NCBI RefSeq assembly: GCF_014193655.1
Contig: NZ_JACHZQ010000004.1
Location: 124,001 to 188,000 of the forward strand
Reading direction: 5' to 3'
DNA: 64,000 nucleotides
Source of the DNA: Rhizobium sp. BK313
GTDB taxonomy: Bacteria; Pseudomonadota; Alphaproteobacteria; Rhizobiales; Rhizobiaceae
Made by a program: the position numbers and the translations under genes. Every line of letters begins with the position of its first letter. The first letter of the stretch is position 1. The notes beneath the pieces were generated by a model, which made no database searches, was not told the DNA's origin, and worked only from the letters and a program-made list of their open reading frames with translations. This document shows, one piece after another, positions 18,034-27,018 of the stretch.

Positions 18034-19059
18034 ATGCTGTTCGTGCCGCTCCCGTTTGTCGTCGCTCTCCTGCTCCTGCTGCTGTTTGTGGCGGTGGTGC
18101 GGCGCGATGACGAACTCGCGGCAAACCGCCCGTTCCTCGTCCTGGTCCTGCTTTGCGCCGTACAATCAGTTCTCGTCGGGCTGCGCTTGGGCTACGGTCT
18201 GCAGTGGATTGGCTATCTGGCGCTCGTTATCCCAACGGTTATGCCGCCGCTGGTTTATGCCGGCGTGCGCAAGCTGGGCGTAGATAGTCCCAGGCGCTGG
18301 CCAGCTCTTTTAGGCTTCTACAGCTTTCCCGCCGTGGTCGTCGCCGTGCTGGTCGTTGTCTGGCCTGAGGCCATCGATATCGCGATGATCCTCATTCAAA
18401 TCGCCTATGCCCTGGCCTTGCTCTGGCTTGTCCGACCTGGTCCTGACGCACTGCGTCTGGCGTCATTCGAGGCTGCGCAGCCGGCCCATCGCGCGCTTGT
18501 CTTTGCTGCCGCTGCATTGTGCTTCTCGGCGATGATCGATGCGCTGGTGCTATTTGATTTCGGGTGGACCCATGGCGCGCATGTCGGCATGATCGTCAGT
18601 ATCGCCAATCTTCTTGGCCTGTTCATACTCGGGGCTGCTGCAGCGGCTGCCAGCCGGAGCTCCACAGACGCCGAAACTCCGGATATCGAGCCTCCGTACG
18701 ACCCCGCCGAAGACAAGGATACGATTGCCAAAATTCATGAGCTGATGCAGGAGAAAAAGCTCTATCGCGACGCCAATCTCAATCTTGAGCGTCTGGCCCG
18801 CAGGGCCGCGATGCCGTCGCGGCGCATATCGAGCGCCATCAACCGGACTATGGCCAAAAACGTCTCGCAATATGTCAACGACTATCGCATCGCCGAGGCG
18901 TGCCGGCTCCTTGCGGAAACGGATCAATCCGTGACGGAGATCATGCTGGAAGCCGGCTTTCAGACCAAATCGAATTTCAATCGCGAGTTCCGTCGCGTCA
19001 CCGACATGACGCCTGTCGCTTGGCGCGAGAAGTGTGCTTATTCACCAAATCCGGTTTAG
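18034..19059 (+). CDS. AraC-family regulator with N-terminal multi-span membrane domain
   Basis: 341 residues from ATG 18034, chosen for the AGGAAGGGG just upstream; ATG 18010 is possible and the frame is open farther back but overlaps the divergent adaptor gene. The first 210 residues contain six or seven hydrophobic helices; residues about 240-341 are an AraC/XylS DNA-binding domain (LNLERLARRAAMPSRRISSAIN first helix-turn-helix, VTEIMLEAGFQTKSNFNREFRR second). This is a membrane-bound transcription factor: signal is probably sensed in the membrane and DNA is contacted from there. It is divergent from the ABC exporter, which is its obvious target, though this is inference. The exported or sensed compound is unknown. 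Confidence 0.85.
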   Translation: MLFVPLPFVVALLLLLLFVAVVRRDDELAANRPFLVLVLLCAVQSVLVGLRLGYGLQWIGYLALVIPTVMPPLVYAGVRKLGVDSPRRWPALLGFYSFPAVVVAVLVVVWPEAIDIAMILIQIAYALALLWLVRPGPDALRLASFEAAQPAHRALVFAAAALCFSAMIDALVLFDFGWTHGAHVGMIVSIANLLGLFILGAAAAAASRSSTDAETPDIEPPYDPAEDKDTIAKIHELMQEKKLYRDANLNLERLARRAAMPSRRISSAINRTMAKNVSQYVNDYRIAEACRLLAETDQSVTEIMLEAGFQTKSNFNREFRRVTDMTPVAWREKCAYSPNPV

Positions 19060-19086
19060 CGCCACCGGAAACGACACAGCTCATAG

Positions 19087-19851
19087 TCATGTCTTCGCCC
19101 TATATCCAAGACTGCGGCTGATCTCGTCCGCAGCGCTGCGCAACATCAGCAGGAGCGCCTCGCGGCGTTCGACGTAACGGCTGGTCAATGTGCCGAGATT
19201 GAGGGCGGCAACGACGCTGCCGTTGGCGTGGAAGAGCGGGGCTGCGATGCCGGTCGAGCCGGTGACGAACTCCTGATCGTTGATCGCATATCCGTCGCGG
19301 CGCACTTTGGCTAGGATATCGCGGATGTCCTGAAGCTCGGTGACGGTATAGCGGGTGTAGGAGAGAAACCGCACGCGGGCGAGATAATCCTCCACAGTCT
19401 GCTGGGACGCGTGGGCGAGCATGACGCGGCCGGTTGCTGTGCAATAGGCGGTGATTGCGGCGTCCAAATTCACATCATAACGCACAGGATGGAGGCTAAC
19501 GCACTTTGCCAGCCTGCGGACGTCACAATGGGCGTTCATGGTGCTGAGCAATACCGTCTCGCCGGAGAGGTCGCGCAGGCGTTCCATGAAGGGCGTGGCG
19601 GTGACCACCAGCGGTTCCTCGTGGCGGCGGAAGGGAAAACCATGCCGGCCCGCCTCGACCAGCATGTAGCGTCCGGCTGCATCCTGCACGAGATGGCCGC
19701 GCGCGGCGAGCGTCTGGACCAGCCCATGCGCGCTGCTTTTTGGCAGCGTCAGATCCCTGATGATCTGCGACAAGGCCACCGCCTCCCGCCGTTCGGCCAT
19801 ATATTCCAGGATGTCGAGGATACGACCGGCGCTCTTCACCTCCGAGTTCAT
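19087..19851 (-). CDS. IclR-family transcriptional regulator
   Basis: 254 residues. N-terminal winged helix-turn-helix at about residues 6-65 (SAGRILDILEYMAERREAVALSQIIRDLTLPKSSAHGLVQTLAARG) followed by the IclR effector domain, with the signature AAITAYCTATGRVMLA and the DQEFVTGSTGIAAPLF segment. Members repress or activate catabolic operons in response to small acids. It is divergent from the deacetylase / peptide-binding / M20 operon, which is probably its target. A perfect palindrome lies in the shared intergenic region. Confidence 0.9.
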   Translation of the reverse strand: MNSEVKSAGRILDILEYMAERREAVALSQIIRDLTLPKSSAHGLVQTLAARGHLVQDAAGRYMLVEAGRHGFPFRRHEEPLVVTATPFMERLRDLSGETVLLSTMNAHCDVRRLAKCVSLHPVRYDVNLDAAITAYCTATGRVMLAHASQQTVEDYLARVRFLSYTRYTVTELQDIRDILAKVRRDGYAINDQEFVTGSTGIAAPLFHANGSVVAALNLGTLTSRYVERREALLLMLRSAADEISRSLGYRAKT

Positions 19852-19876
19852 GTACGTGAACGATTCCCCCGTTGTT

Positions 19877-19888
19877 GATCAATTGATC
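19877..19888. promoter_or_regulatory. Palindrome in IclR / deacetylase intergenic region (candidate operator)
   Basis: GATCAATTGATC is a perfect 12-bp palindrome 26 bp upstream of the IclR-family start and about 70 bp upstream of the deacetylase start. IclR proteins bind short palindromes in divergent promoters. Only position and symmetry support it. Confidence 0.4.
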
Positions 19889-19957
19889 GGCTTGTAACAG
19901 TTTTGCCTGGAAAAACGACACCGGCAAGACATCACCCTTCGAAAGACGGGCGCAGCG

Positions 19958-20899
19958 ATGGAAACCACGATGAGCGAGACGCAAAAGCAAGCGGCGATCA
20001 GTGAACCTTGGCTCTGGCCGGACGATCTCTGGCAGAAGAGCGTCAATAAGATCCGCGCCGGGCGATCACTGAGGCCGGCAAAATGGAAGAACGGCGCCCG
20101 CATGGCGGTGGCCTTGTCCTTCGATGCCGATCACGAGACCATGGAGCTGCGTAACGGCGGTGTTTCGTTCGGCCGCATGAGCCAGGGGCAGTACGGTGCT
20201 CGTTCGGGCATGCCGCGTATCCTCAAACTTCTCGACAAATACGCAGTTCCTGCCTCGGTCTTCATGCCGGCGGTATCGGCGATGATCAATGCCGATGAAG
20301 TGCGTTCTGTCGTGGCCTCGGGTCACGAACTTGGCATGCATAGCTGGATTCATGAGTTCAATTCGCGCCTGGACGAGGCGACCGAACGGGATCTTGCTTT
20401 GCGCGCCGCCGATGTGCTGGAGCGTATTTCCGGTGTGCGGCCGGTCGGCATGCGCACGGCTTCCTGGGATTTCAGCCCCCATACGCTGAAGATCGCCCGT
20501 GAAATGGGCCTGCTCTACGATTCCTCGCTGATGGCCGATGATGAACCCTACGAGCTGCTCGAAGACGGCGAGCCGACGGGTGTCGTCGAAATTCCGGTGG
20601 AGTGGATCCGCGACGACGCCCCTTATGTGGCGATGGATCGCATGACCGGGGCAAGGCCCTATGGTGGTCCATCGATGGTCCTCGATATTTTCCAACGTGA
20701 GCTGGAAGTGGCGTATGAGGAGGGCGGGCTTTTTCAGCTCACGCTTCATCCCCACCATGTTGGCCATCGCTCGCGCATTTTTATTTTGGAAGAGATCATC
20801 CGCCAGGCGCAGGCCAAAGGCGACGTATGGTTTACCACCCACGCGGAACTTGCCGCCTATTGCGCAGCGGAAGCCGGCTTGCAAGCATCGGGCAAGTAA
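19958..20899 (+). CDS. Polysaccharide deacetylase-family (NodB-fold) hydrolase
   Basis: 313 residues, no signal peptide. NodB motifs: catalytic Asp and metal-site Asp in SFDADHE (about residues 54-60), metal-binding His pair in HELGMHSWIHEF, the MRTASWDFSPHTLKIARE segment corresponding to motif 3, and LTLHPHHVGH as the C-terminal motif. Cytoplasmic members of this group (HpPgdA or PuuE type) often act on small amides or imides rather than polymeric chitin, so the name polysaccharide deacetylase may mislead. It opens a run with a peptide-type binding protein and an M20 amidohydrolase, suggesting hydrolysis of an imported N-acyl or amide compound. ATG 19970 is an alternative start. Confidence 0.85.
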   Translation: METTMSETQKQAAISEPWLWPDDLWQKSVNKIRAGRSLRPAKWKNGARMAVALSFDADHETMELRNGGVSFGRMSQGQYGARSGMPRILKLLDKYAVPASVFMPAVSAMINADEVRSVVASGHELGMHSWIHEFNSRLDEATERDLALRAADVLERISGVRPVGMRTASWDFSPHTLKIAREMGLLYDSSLMADDEPYELLEDGEPTGVVEIPVEWIRDDAPYVAMDRMTGARPYGGPSMVLDIFQRELEVAYEEGGLFQLTLHPHHVGHRSRIFILEEIIRQAQAKGDVWFTTHAELAAYCAAEAGLQASGK

Positions 20900-20973
20900 A
20901 GCGACAGGCGCCGGGTAAGGGTGTTGCGAGATTTCGGGATGCAATTCGCGCTATAAAAGAGGGGTACTAGACT

Positions 20974-22470
20974 ATGCATTTCAGGTTTTTATCTGCAGCC
21001 GCCCTTGCCTTGGGCCTTCTGGCATCGGCAGCCTATGCCCAGTCGACGAAGGATACGCTGACCATAGACCTTCCGAACGACGCGGCGACGCTCGATCCGC
21101 ATCTGCAATGGGACACAGACAGCTATAGCGTCTATCGCAATATCTTCGACAATCTCATCACTCGTGACGCCTCGGGTACGATCGTGCCGCAGATCGCGAC
21201 GTCCTGGAAATATCTCGACGATAAAACCCTCGAATTTCAAATCCGCGACGATGTAACCTTCCAGGACGGCAGCAAGCTGACGGCAGACGATGTCGCCTAC
21301 AGCATCAACCGCATTATCGATCCAGCCTTGAAGAGCCCGCAATTGTCGCAGTTCAACCAGATCGACAAGGCCGAGGCGACCAGCCCGACCGTCGTGAAGA
21401 TGACGACGAAGTCGCCCTATCCAGCCTTGCTTGCCCAGCTCGTCAAGCTTTCCATCGTGCCGAAGGCCTATGTCGAGAAGGTGGGCGCTCAGGAATTCAA
21501 TCAAAAGCCTATGGGCAGCGGCCCCTACAAGCTCGTGCAATGGCAGAAGGGCGTGCAGACCGAGTTGCAGGCCAACGACCACTATTGGCGCGCAAAGCCG
21601 CCATTCGAACATGTCTTCTTTCGTGCCGTGCCCGACGTGTCGACCCGTCTCGCCGACCTGAAGACCGGCAAGGCGGACCTCGTTCGCGATCTTCCCTCCG
21701 ATCAGGCGATTGAGCTGAAGAGCGATCAGGATGCGCAGGTGCTGTCGGTTCCGACCGAGCGTGTCGGCTATATCTATATCAACGCCCAGGCTGGGGCGAC
21801 GAAGGACGTCCGCGTGCGCCAGGCAATCGCCTATGCGATTGACCGGCAGACGCTGATCGACGCGCTGCTGCAGGGCTTCGGGTCTCCGGTTAACATCCTC
21901 GGCGCGCAACCGATCTTCGGCTTTACCGACAAGGTCGAAGGCTATCCTTTCGATCCGGACAAGGCGCGCGCCTTGATCAAGGAAGCGGGTGCCGAAGGGG
22001 CGAAGATCGAGTTCCTGACCTCGCCGGCCTATGACCGCTCGATGGTGGAAGCCATCCAGCAGATGTTGAACGACGTCGGCCTTAGCACGGAAATCACCTC
22101 GCTCGATCAGGCGACGTTCCTGAAGCGCCGTCAAGGTGACGCGAAGGACGCCGGCAGCGTCGCGCTGGGCCGTTGGTCCTGCGCCTGCCAGGACGCGGAT
22201 GGCATCATCTTCCCGCTCTTTCGCACCGGCAGCAGTTGGGCGAAATACAGCAATCCGCAATTCGACACCCTCGTCGACTCCGCTCGCTCAACGCTCGACA
22301 ACGGCAAGCGGCTGGCGGACTACCAGAAAGCCTACGAGATCCTGAGGGAGGATGTGCCCGGCATCGGCCTTTACCAGAGCGATGCTGTCTACGGCGCCAA
22401 TAGCCATCTGAAATGGCAGCCGAGCCCCAACGAAGCCATGTTCGTCATGGACATGAGCTGGCAGCAGTAA
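20974..22470 (+). CDS. Peptide/opine-type ABC transporter substrate-binding protein
   Basis: 498 residues with a signal peptide (HFRFLSAAALALGLLASAAYA, cleavage near residue 22). It is an SBP_bac_5 family protein: LDPHLQWDTDSYSVYRNIFD near the N-terminus, the family signature VTFQDGSKLTADDVAYSINRI at about residues 91-110, and KDVRVRQAIAYAIDRQTL in the second lobe. Such proteins bind oligopeptides, opines or glutathione-like compounds in the periplasm. Remarkably no permease or ATPase gene lies in this unit, so the membrane parts must be encoded elsewhere or it serves an orphan function. Flanked by a deacetylase and an M20 hydrolase in the same direction. Confidence 0.9.
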   Translation: MHFRFLSAAALALGLLASAAYAQSTKDTLTIDLPNDAATLDPHLQWDTDSYSVYRNIFDNLITRDASGTIVPQIATSWKYLDDKTLEFQIRDDVTFQDGSKLTADDVAYSINRIIDPALKSPQLSQFNQIDKAEATSPTVVKMTTKSPYPALLAQLVKLSIVPKAYVEKVGAQEFNQKPMGSGPYKLVQWQKGVQTELQANDHYWRAKPPFEHVFFRAVPDVSTRLADLKTGKADLVRDLPSDQAIELKSDQDAQVLSVPTERVGYIYINAQAGATKDVRVRQAIAYAIDRQTLIDALLQGFGSPVNILGAQPIFGFTDKVEGYPFDPDKARALIKEAGAEGAKIEFLTSPAYDRSMVEAIQQMLNDVGLSTEITSLDQATFLKRRQGDAKDAGSVALGRWSCACQDADGIIFPLFRTGSSWAKYSNPQFDTLVDSARSTLDNGKRLADYQKAYEILREDVPGIGLYQSDAVYGANSHLKWQPSPNEAMFVMDMSWQQ

Positions 22471-22508
22471 GCAGGGCGGCGGCCTGATTTCTGAATTGGA
22501 TACCCTCC

Positions 22509-23666
22509 ATGACCCTCGACATTTCCCCTGATGATATCGACCAGGCGGCGCTGCTTGCAGAATTGCGGCACTGGGTAGAACTGGAAACCCATACGCCGGA
22601 TGCGGATGCCGTGAACCGGCTGGCCGACCGCGTCGAGGAGATCGCCAAGGCCGGCGGTCTTCTGACGGAGCGGACGCCGGGCACGATGGGCTTTGGCGAT
22701 ATTCTGGCCGTGCGCTCGCCGCGCCCGGCGGGCAGCAACGAGAAGAGCACGCTCATCCTTGCCCATCTCGACACGGTTCATGCGGCCGGCACGATCAAAG
22801 ACAAGCTGCCCTGGCGACAGGAGGGCGATCGTCTCTATGGGCCTGGCATCTACGACATGAAGGCGGGCGCGCTGATGGCATTGGAGGCGATGAAGCTCGC
22901 GGTCCGGCATGGCTCCGGCCCCAAGCTCCCGGTCGATCTGCTCTTCATGCCGGACGAGGAGATGGGCAGCGTCAGCTCCCGCGCGCTGATCGAAACCTAT
23001 GGCCGCAATGCCCGCTATGCACTGGTGGTCGAGCCCGCTCGTGACGGCGGCAAGATCGTCGTCGCGCGCAAAGGTGTCGCCATGTACGACATCATTGTGC
23101 GCGGCCGCGCCTCTCATGCGGGCAGCAAGCCACAGGATGGCCGAAGCGCGATTCGTGCCGCCGCGCGGTTGGTGCTCGAACTCGAAGCATTAAACGATCC
23201 CGTGCGTGGCATAACAGTGACCGTGGGAACTATCCGCGGCGGAACGGGTCGCAATACCGTGCCGGCGGAATGTCGCATGCAGGTCGACGCGCGCCTGCCC
23301 GACGACCAGGCGGCGTTGGAAATCCTCGGCAAGATCGAGGCCGTGAAGCCGGTCGATCCGGATATCACCGTCGAGGTCACCGGAGGCCTCAGCCGGCCAC
23401 CCTTCGCGCAGTCGGAAAGCGGCAGGCAGCTGTTCGACCATGCGGCAGAGATCGCCGCCGAACTTGGCATCACGTTGGAAGGCGTCAGCACCGGAGGAGG
23501 CTCGGACGGCAACTTCACCGCTGCTCTTGGCGTCGCGACGCTCGACGGCCTGGGAGCTGACGGTGCCGGTGCCCATACGTTCGATGAATATATTCATGTC
23601 AGCAGCGTAGCGCCGCGCACGGCAATGCTTGCCAACCTGATGCTGACACTCGACGGAAAAGCCTGA
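22509..23666 (+). CDS. M20-family metallo-hydrolase (carboxypeptidase G2/ArgE-like)
   Basis: 385 residues. Metal-site signatures are intact: LAHLDTVH (first His and catalytic Asp), GPGIYDMKAG (bridging Asp), MPDEEMGS (catalytic Glu pair) and the later GGGSDGNF and GAGAHTFDE segments. The dimerisation domain runs from about residue 185 (KGVAMYDIIVRGRASHAGSKP). Family enzymes remove C-terminal glutamate from folates or deacylate N-acyl amino acids. The residue after the signal region lacks a leader, so it is cytoplasmic. Its place behind a peptide-type binding protein suggests it cleaves the imported compound to release an amino acid. Confidence 0.88.
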   Translation: MTLDISPDDIDQAALLAELRHWVELETHTPDADAVNRLADRVEEIAKAGGLLTERTPGTMGFGDILAVRSPRPAGSNEKSTLILAHLDTVHAAGTIKDKLPWRQEGDRLYGPGIYDMKAGALMALEAMKLAVRHGSGPKLPVDLLFMPDEEMGSVSSRALIETYGRNARYALVVEPARDGGKIVVARKGVAMYDIIVRGRASHAGSKPQDGRSAIRAAARLVLELEALNDPVRGITVTVGTIRGGTGRNTVPAECRMQVDARLPDDQAALEILGKIEAVKPVDPDITVEVTGGLSRPPFAQSESGRQLFDHAAEIAAELGITLEGVSTGGGSDGNFTAALGVATLDGLGADGAGAHTFDEYIHVSSVAPRTAMLANLMLTLDGKA

Positions 23667-23712
23667 TGCCGCTGCAGCAGATCGAGGGCGTATTCCCAGG
23701 TGCTGTCGAACA

Positions 23713-24480
23713 ATGACATCGGTTGAAATTCTCGGCTTCGTGCTGATGGCTGGTGTGGCAGCTTATGTGCAGACATTGACCGGCTTTGCCTTCGGCCTGC
23801 TGCTGATGGGCGGTGTCGGTCTCACGGCCGTCATGCCGCTGCGCGATGCGGCCGTTGTGACGGGCATACTGACGCTGGTCAACGCAACGATCATGATGAT
23901 GAAGGGCTGGCGCGACGTATTGGGCAAGGAATTCATTCTTGTGTTGTGCAGCAGCCTGCCGACGCTGGTGGCGGGCTATTTCCTGCTCGATCATCTCGCT
24001 AACAACGGGTTGATCTATCTGCGCATCATCCTCGGCGTCATCATTATCGTCTCCTCCCTGCAGCTTGTTCTCCCGCCCAAGAAGGAGCAACAGGAGGCGA
24101 CGAATTCCTCCTTCGTCCTCTATGGGGCCTTCTCCGGTATCATGAGCGGACTTTTCTCCACGAGCGGACCGCCGCTGGTCTATCATTTCTACCGCCAGCC
24201 GCTGCCGCTCGCCGCCATCCGTGAGACGCTGGTCGCAATCTTCGCGCTGAACGCACTGATCCGTCTTCTCGTCGTCATCGCGGACGACACCTTTCCAGAG
24301 CGCCATTATTGGCCGGCTTTTTCAGCCGTCGTCACCGTTGCTATCGGCACCCAACTGGCCAGACGCCTGCCGCCACCCTTGCCGCCCAAGGTCCTGAAGC
24401 TAATCGTCTTCCTTCTGCTTTGCGCCTCCGGCGTATCGCTTGCGCTGCCGGTAATTCCGAAGGCGATTGGGTGGAGCTAG
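23713..24480 (+). CDS. Sulfite exporter TauE/SafE-family membrane protein
   Basis: 255 residues, about eight hydrophobic segments in two repeats, typical of TauE/SafE (DUF81). Motif-like stretches are TLTGFAFGLLLMGGVGL near residue 22 and SGIMSGLFSTSGPPLVYHFYR in the second repeat. Family members export sulfoacetate, sulfite or other organic anions. It is 46 bp after the M20 gene in the same direction, so it may export a by-product of that pathway. The substrate is unknown. Confidence 0.85.
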   Translation: MTSVEILGFVLMAGVAAYVQTLTGFAFGLLLMGGVGLTAVMPLRDAAVVTGILTLVNATIMMMKGWRDVLGKEFILVLCSSLPTLVAGYFLLDHLANNGLIYLRIILGVIIIVSSLQLVLPPKKEQQEATNSSFVLYGAFSGIMSGLFSTSGPPLVYHFYRQPLPLAAIRETLVAIFALNALIRLLVVIADDTFPERHYWPAFSAVVTVAIGTQLARRLPPPLPPKVLKLIVFLLLCASGVSLALPVIPKAIGWS

Positions 24481-24750
24481 GACATCTCTCCATACCTGCG
24501 ACCCCCTGGCTGCACAGAGACAAGAAACGCAGACCAGCAACTATTCATTGCGGACGACTGCCTTCTGCTACTATGCGATCGAACAACAAATCGCCGCAGA
24601 ATTGTCAAAAAAGTATCAGTCTGACGTCGATGGCGTAGTAGCGGCCGTTAATGTCCACGCGTAAAGTCTCATCGTCGGAAAAGATCGATGGCCTCTGGGA
24701 GGAGGTGCTGGCGCCGGAGAAATCCAGCCGAGTGCGGGCAGGAGGGCTAC

Positions 24751-25635
24751 ATGAATCCAGATTTGGAAGTGGTCGCAATCGGCAGCGCCGAGTCCTTCAA
24801 GGCATGGGAACACGGCTATCCCTACCGTACGGTCCGCTGGCATTTCCACCCTGAATATGAAATCCATCATGTCGTCGCAACGACCGGACAATATTTTGTC
24901 GGCGATTTCATCGGTGAATTCGAGCCGGGAAACCTTGTGCTTACGGGGCCCAACCTGCCGCACAATTGGGTAAGTGACGTGCCGCCTGGCACATGCCTGC
25001 CGCTACGCTGCCGGGTCCTTCAATTTTCGGAATCCTTCTTTGCTGACGCGAACAGGGTTTTTCCAGAACTTTCCGGATGTATCGACATTCTGGAGATGAG
25101 CCGCCGCGGCGTGCAGTTCACGCAGGAAACGGCGGCGCTCGTCGGGCCGATCCTCGGTGAGTTGGTCGAAGCCAAGGGAATTCGCCGCATCGAGCTTTTT
25201 ATGAACGTGCTCAATGCCTTAAGCTGTGCCCAGTCTGCCTGTACTCTCGCCAGCACCCGCTATCATCCCGATCCTTCGGGTTTCATGTCGGCTGGCGTGA
25301 ACCAGGCGCTCGCCTATATCAACACGCATCTGACGGAGCCGTTCAGCGAAGCCGATCTCGCGGAGTTGACCGGCCAGAGCCCGAGCTCGTTTTCACGCAG
25401 CTTCCGCCGACATACCGGCATGGCGCTCGTTCAATACGTCAACCGGCTGCGGATCAATTTCGCCTGCCACCTGCTGATGAGCGAAGCTGAAATGTCGATC
25501 ACCGACATCTGCTTTGCCGCCGGCTTCAACAATATCTCGAACTTCAATCGTCGTTTTCTGGATCAGAAGGGCATGGCGCCCTCACGCTTCAGAACATTGC
25601 TGGCACAGAACGTAAGAGCGGTGGAGGCCGCGTAA
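24751..25635 (+). CDS. AraC-family regulator with cupin effector domain
   Basis: 294 residues from ATG 24751, which has GGCAGGAGGG just upstream; the frame extends back to 24688 without such a site. N-terminal cupin-like domain (HFHPEYEIHHVV near residue 31, EPGNLVLTGPNLPHNWV near 68) and C-terminal AraC DNA-binding domain (FSEADLAELTGQSPSSFSRSFRR and ITDICFAAGFNNISNFNRRF). It stands 206 bp upstream of the pentitol operon in the same direction, so it is the likely activator of that operon. Confidence 0.9.
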   Translation: MNPDLEVVAIGSAESFKAWEHGYPYRTVRWHFHPEYEIHHVVATTGQYFVGDFIGEFEPGNLVLTGPNLPHNWVSDVPPGTCLPLRCRVLQFSESFFADANRVFPELSGCIDILEMSRRGVQFTQETAALVGPILGELVEAKGIRRIELFMNVLNALSCAQSACTLASTRYHPDPSGFMSAGVNQALAYINTHLTEPFSEADLAELTGQSPSSFSRSFRRHTGMALVQYVNRLRINFACHLLMSEAEMSITDICFAAGFNNISNFNRRFLDQKGMAPSRFRTLLAQNVRAVEAA

Positions 25636-25841
25636 AACAAGGAGGACCGGGAGGAGAGACCAGACAATCGGGGGCAAGAAAAACCGGGCACGAAAATGAC
25701 CCGAAGGGAAACCCTTGTCCGCAAATCAGCCCGATAAGCATGGCCACAGACCTGCTTGGGCGGCTGCACAGCAAAGCATCGAGCTCAGCATGTGGGCCTG
25801 AGGCTTCATCAACAACTATCATTTGGAGCGGAGGAAATCCA

Positions 25842-26927
25842 ATGACCCAATTCGCACTAAAACTGGCAAGCGCTGCAACACTCGCCATCGGCCTTCTAAG
25901 CGGCACGTCCGCATTTGCCCAATCCGCGAAGGTGACGGACGCAACGGTCGCGTTCCTGATGCCCGACCAGAGCTCGACGCGCTACGAGGAGCATGACTAC
26001 CCGGGTTTCCAGGCGGAAATGAAGAAGCTCTGTGCCGGCTGCAAGGTGATCTACCAGAATGCAAATGGTGACGCTTCACGTCAGCAGCAGCAATTCAACT
26101 CCGCGATTTCCCAGGGCGCAAAGGCAATCGTGCTCGATCCGGTTGACTCGACGACGGCGGCATCTCTCGTCAAGATGGCGCAGAGTCAGGGGGTCAAGGT
26201 TATTGCCTATGACCGTCCGATCCCATCGGCCGCAGCCGACTATTACGTTTCCTTCAACAACGAGGAAATCGGCAAGATGATTGCCAAATCGCTAGTCGAT
26301 CATCTGAAGGCGAAGAACGTGAAGGCCGGCGATGGCGGCCTTCTGGAGATCAATGGTTCGCCGACCGATGCGGCGGCAGGCCTGATCAAGAAGGGCATCC
26401 ATGCTGGGCTCGCCGAAGGCGGCTATCCGGTGCTTGCCGAGTTCGATACGCCGGAATGGGCGCCGCCGAAGGCACAGCAATGGGCAAGCGGCCAGATCAC
26501 CCGCTTCGGCAAGAAGATCCTGGGCGTTGTCGCAGCCAATGACGGTACCGGTGGTGCAGCCGTTGCAGCCTTCAAGGCGGCTGGCGTCGATCCGGTGCCG
26601 CCGGTCACCGGCAATGACGCGACAATCGCCGGCCTGCAGCTCATCATTGCCGGCGACCAATACAACACCATCTCCAAGCCGAGCGAGATCGTTGCCGCGG
26701 CAGCGGCAAATGTCGCGATGCAGTTGCTGTCGGGAGAAACGCCGAAGGCCGATACAAAGCTCTTCGACACGCCGACGCAACTCTTCGTACCGGCGCTCGT
26801 TACCGCCGAGAACCTGAAGGCCGAGATCATCGACAAGCAGATCAACGACAAGCCGATCCAAACTGCAGAGCAGCTTTGCGGAGATCGTTATGCGGACGGC
26901 TGCAAGAAGCTCGGCATCGGCAACTGA
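25842..26927 (+). CDS. Sugar (pentitol/pentose-type) ABC transporter substrate-binding protein
   Basis: 361 residues from ATG 25842 with GGAGG upstream. Signal peptide with cleavage after SAFAQ near residue 24. It is a class B periplasmic binding protein like XylF/RbsB: VAFLMPDQSSTRYEEHDYPGF at the start of lobe 1, ISQGAKAIVLDPVDST, VKVIAYDRPIPS, and VVAANDGTGGAAVAAFKAAG in lobe 2. The Tyr-Asp-Arg and Asn-Asp segments form the sugar pocket in relatives. Downstream genes point to ribitol or D-ribulose as ligand, which is inference from the dehydrogenase and kinase. A strong hairpin separates it from the ATPase gene. Confidence 0.9.
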   Translation: MTQFALKLASAATLAIGLLSGTSAFAQSAKVTDATVAFLMPDQSSTRYEEHDYPGFQAEMKKLCAGCKVIYQNANGDASRQQQQFNSAISQGAKAIVLDPVDSTTAASLVKMAQSQGVKVIAYDRPIPSAAADYYVSFNNEEIGKMIAKSLVDHLKAKNVKAGDGGLLEINGSPTDAAAGLIKKGIHAGLAEGGYPVLAEFDTPEWAPPKAQQWASGQITRFGKKILGVVAANDGTGGAAVAAFKAAGVDPVPPVTGNDATIAGLQLIIAGDQYNTISKPSEIVAAAAANVAMQLLSGETPKADTKLFDTPTQLFVPALVTAENLKAEIIDKQINDKPIQTAEQLCGDRYADGCKKLGIGN

Positions 26928-26945
26928 TCTATCCTCCCGCCAATT

Positions 26946-26973
26946 CCTCCGGCCGCCCGAGAGCGGCCGGAGG
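26946..26973 (+). terminator. Intercistronic stem-loop after binding-protein gene
   Basis: Perfect 11-bp stem CCTCCGGCCGC / GCGGCCGGAGG with a 6-nt loop, 19 bp after the binding-protein stop. There is no T-run, so it is more likely an mRNA-stabilising or partial-attenuation hairpin that makes the binding protein more abundant than the ATPase and permease, a common arrangement in ABC operons. Confidence 0.7.
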
Positions 26974-27018
26974 AGCGGAACTCATCCTGCTCCGTTCATA
27001 TAGAAAGGCTCACGAAAC

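Noticed and set aside
20989..22260. 423-residue minus-strand ORF opposite the peptide-binding protein
   Set aside because: Shadow of the real gene; no recognisable family.
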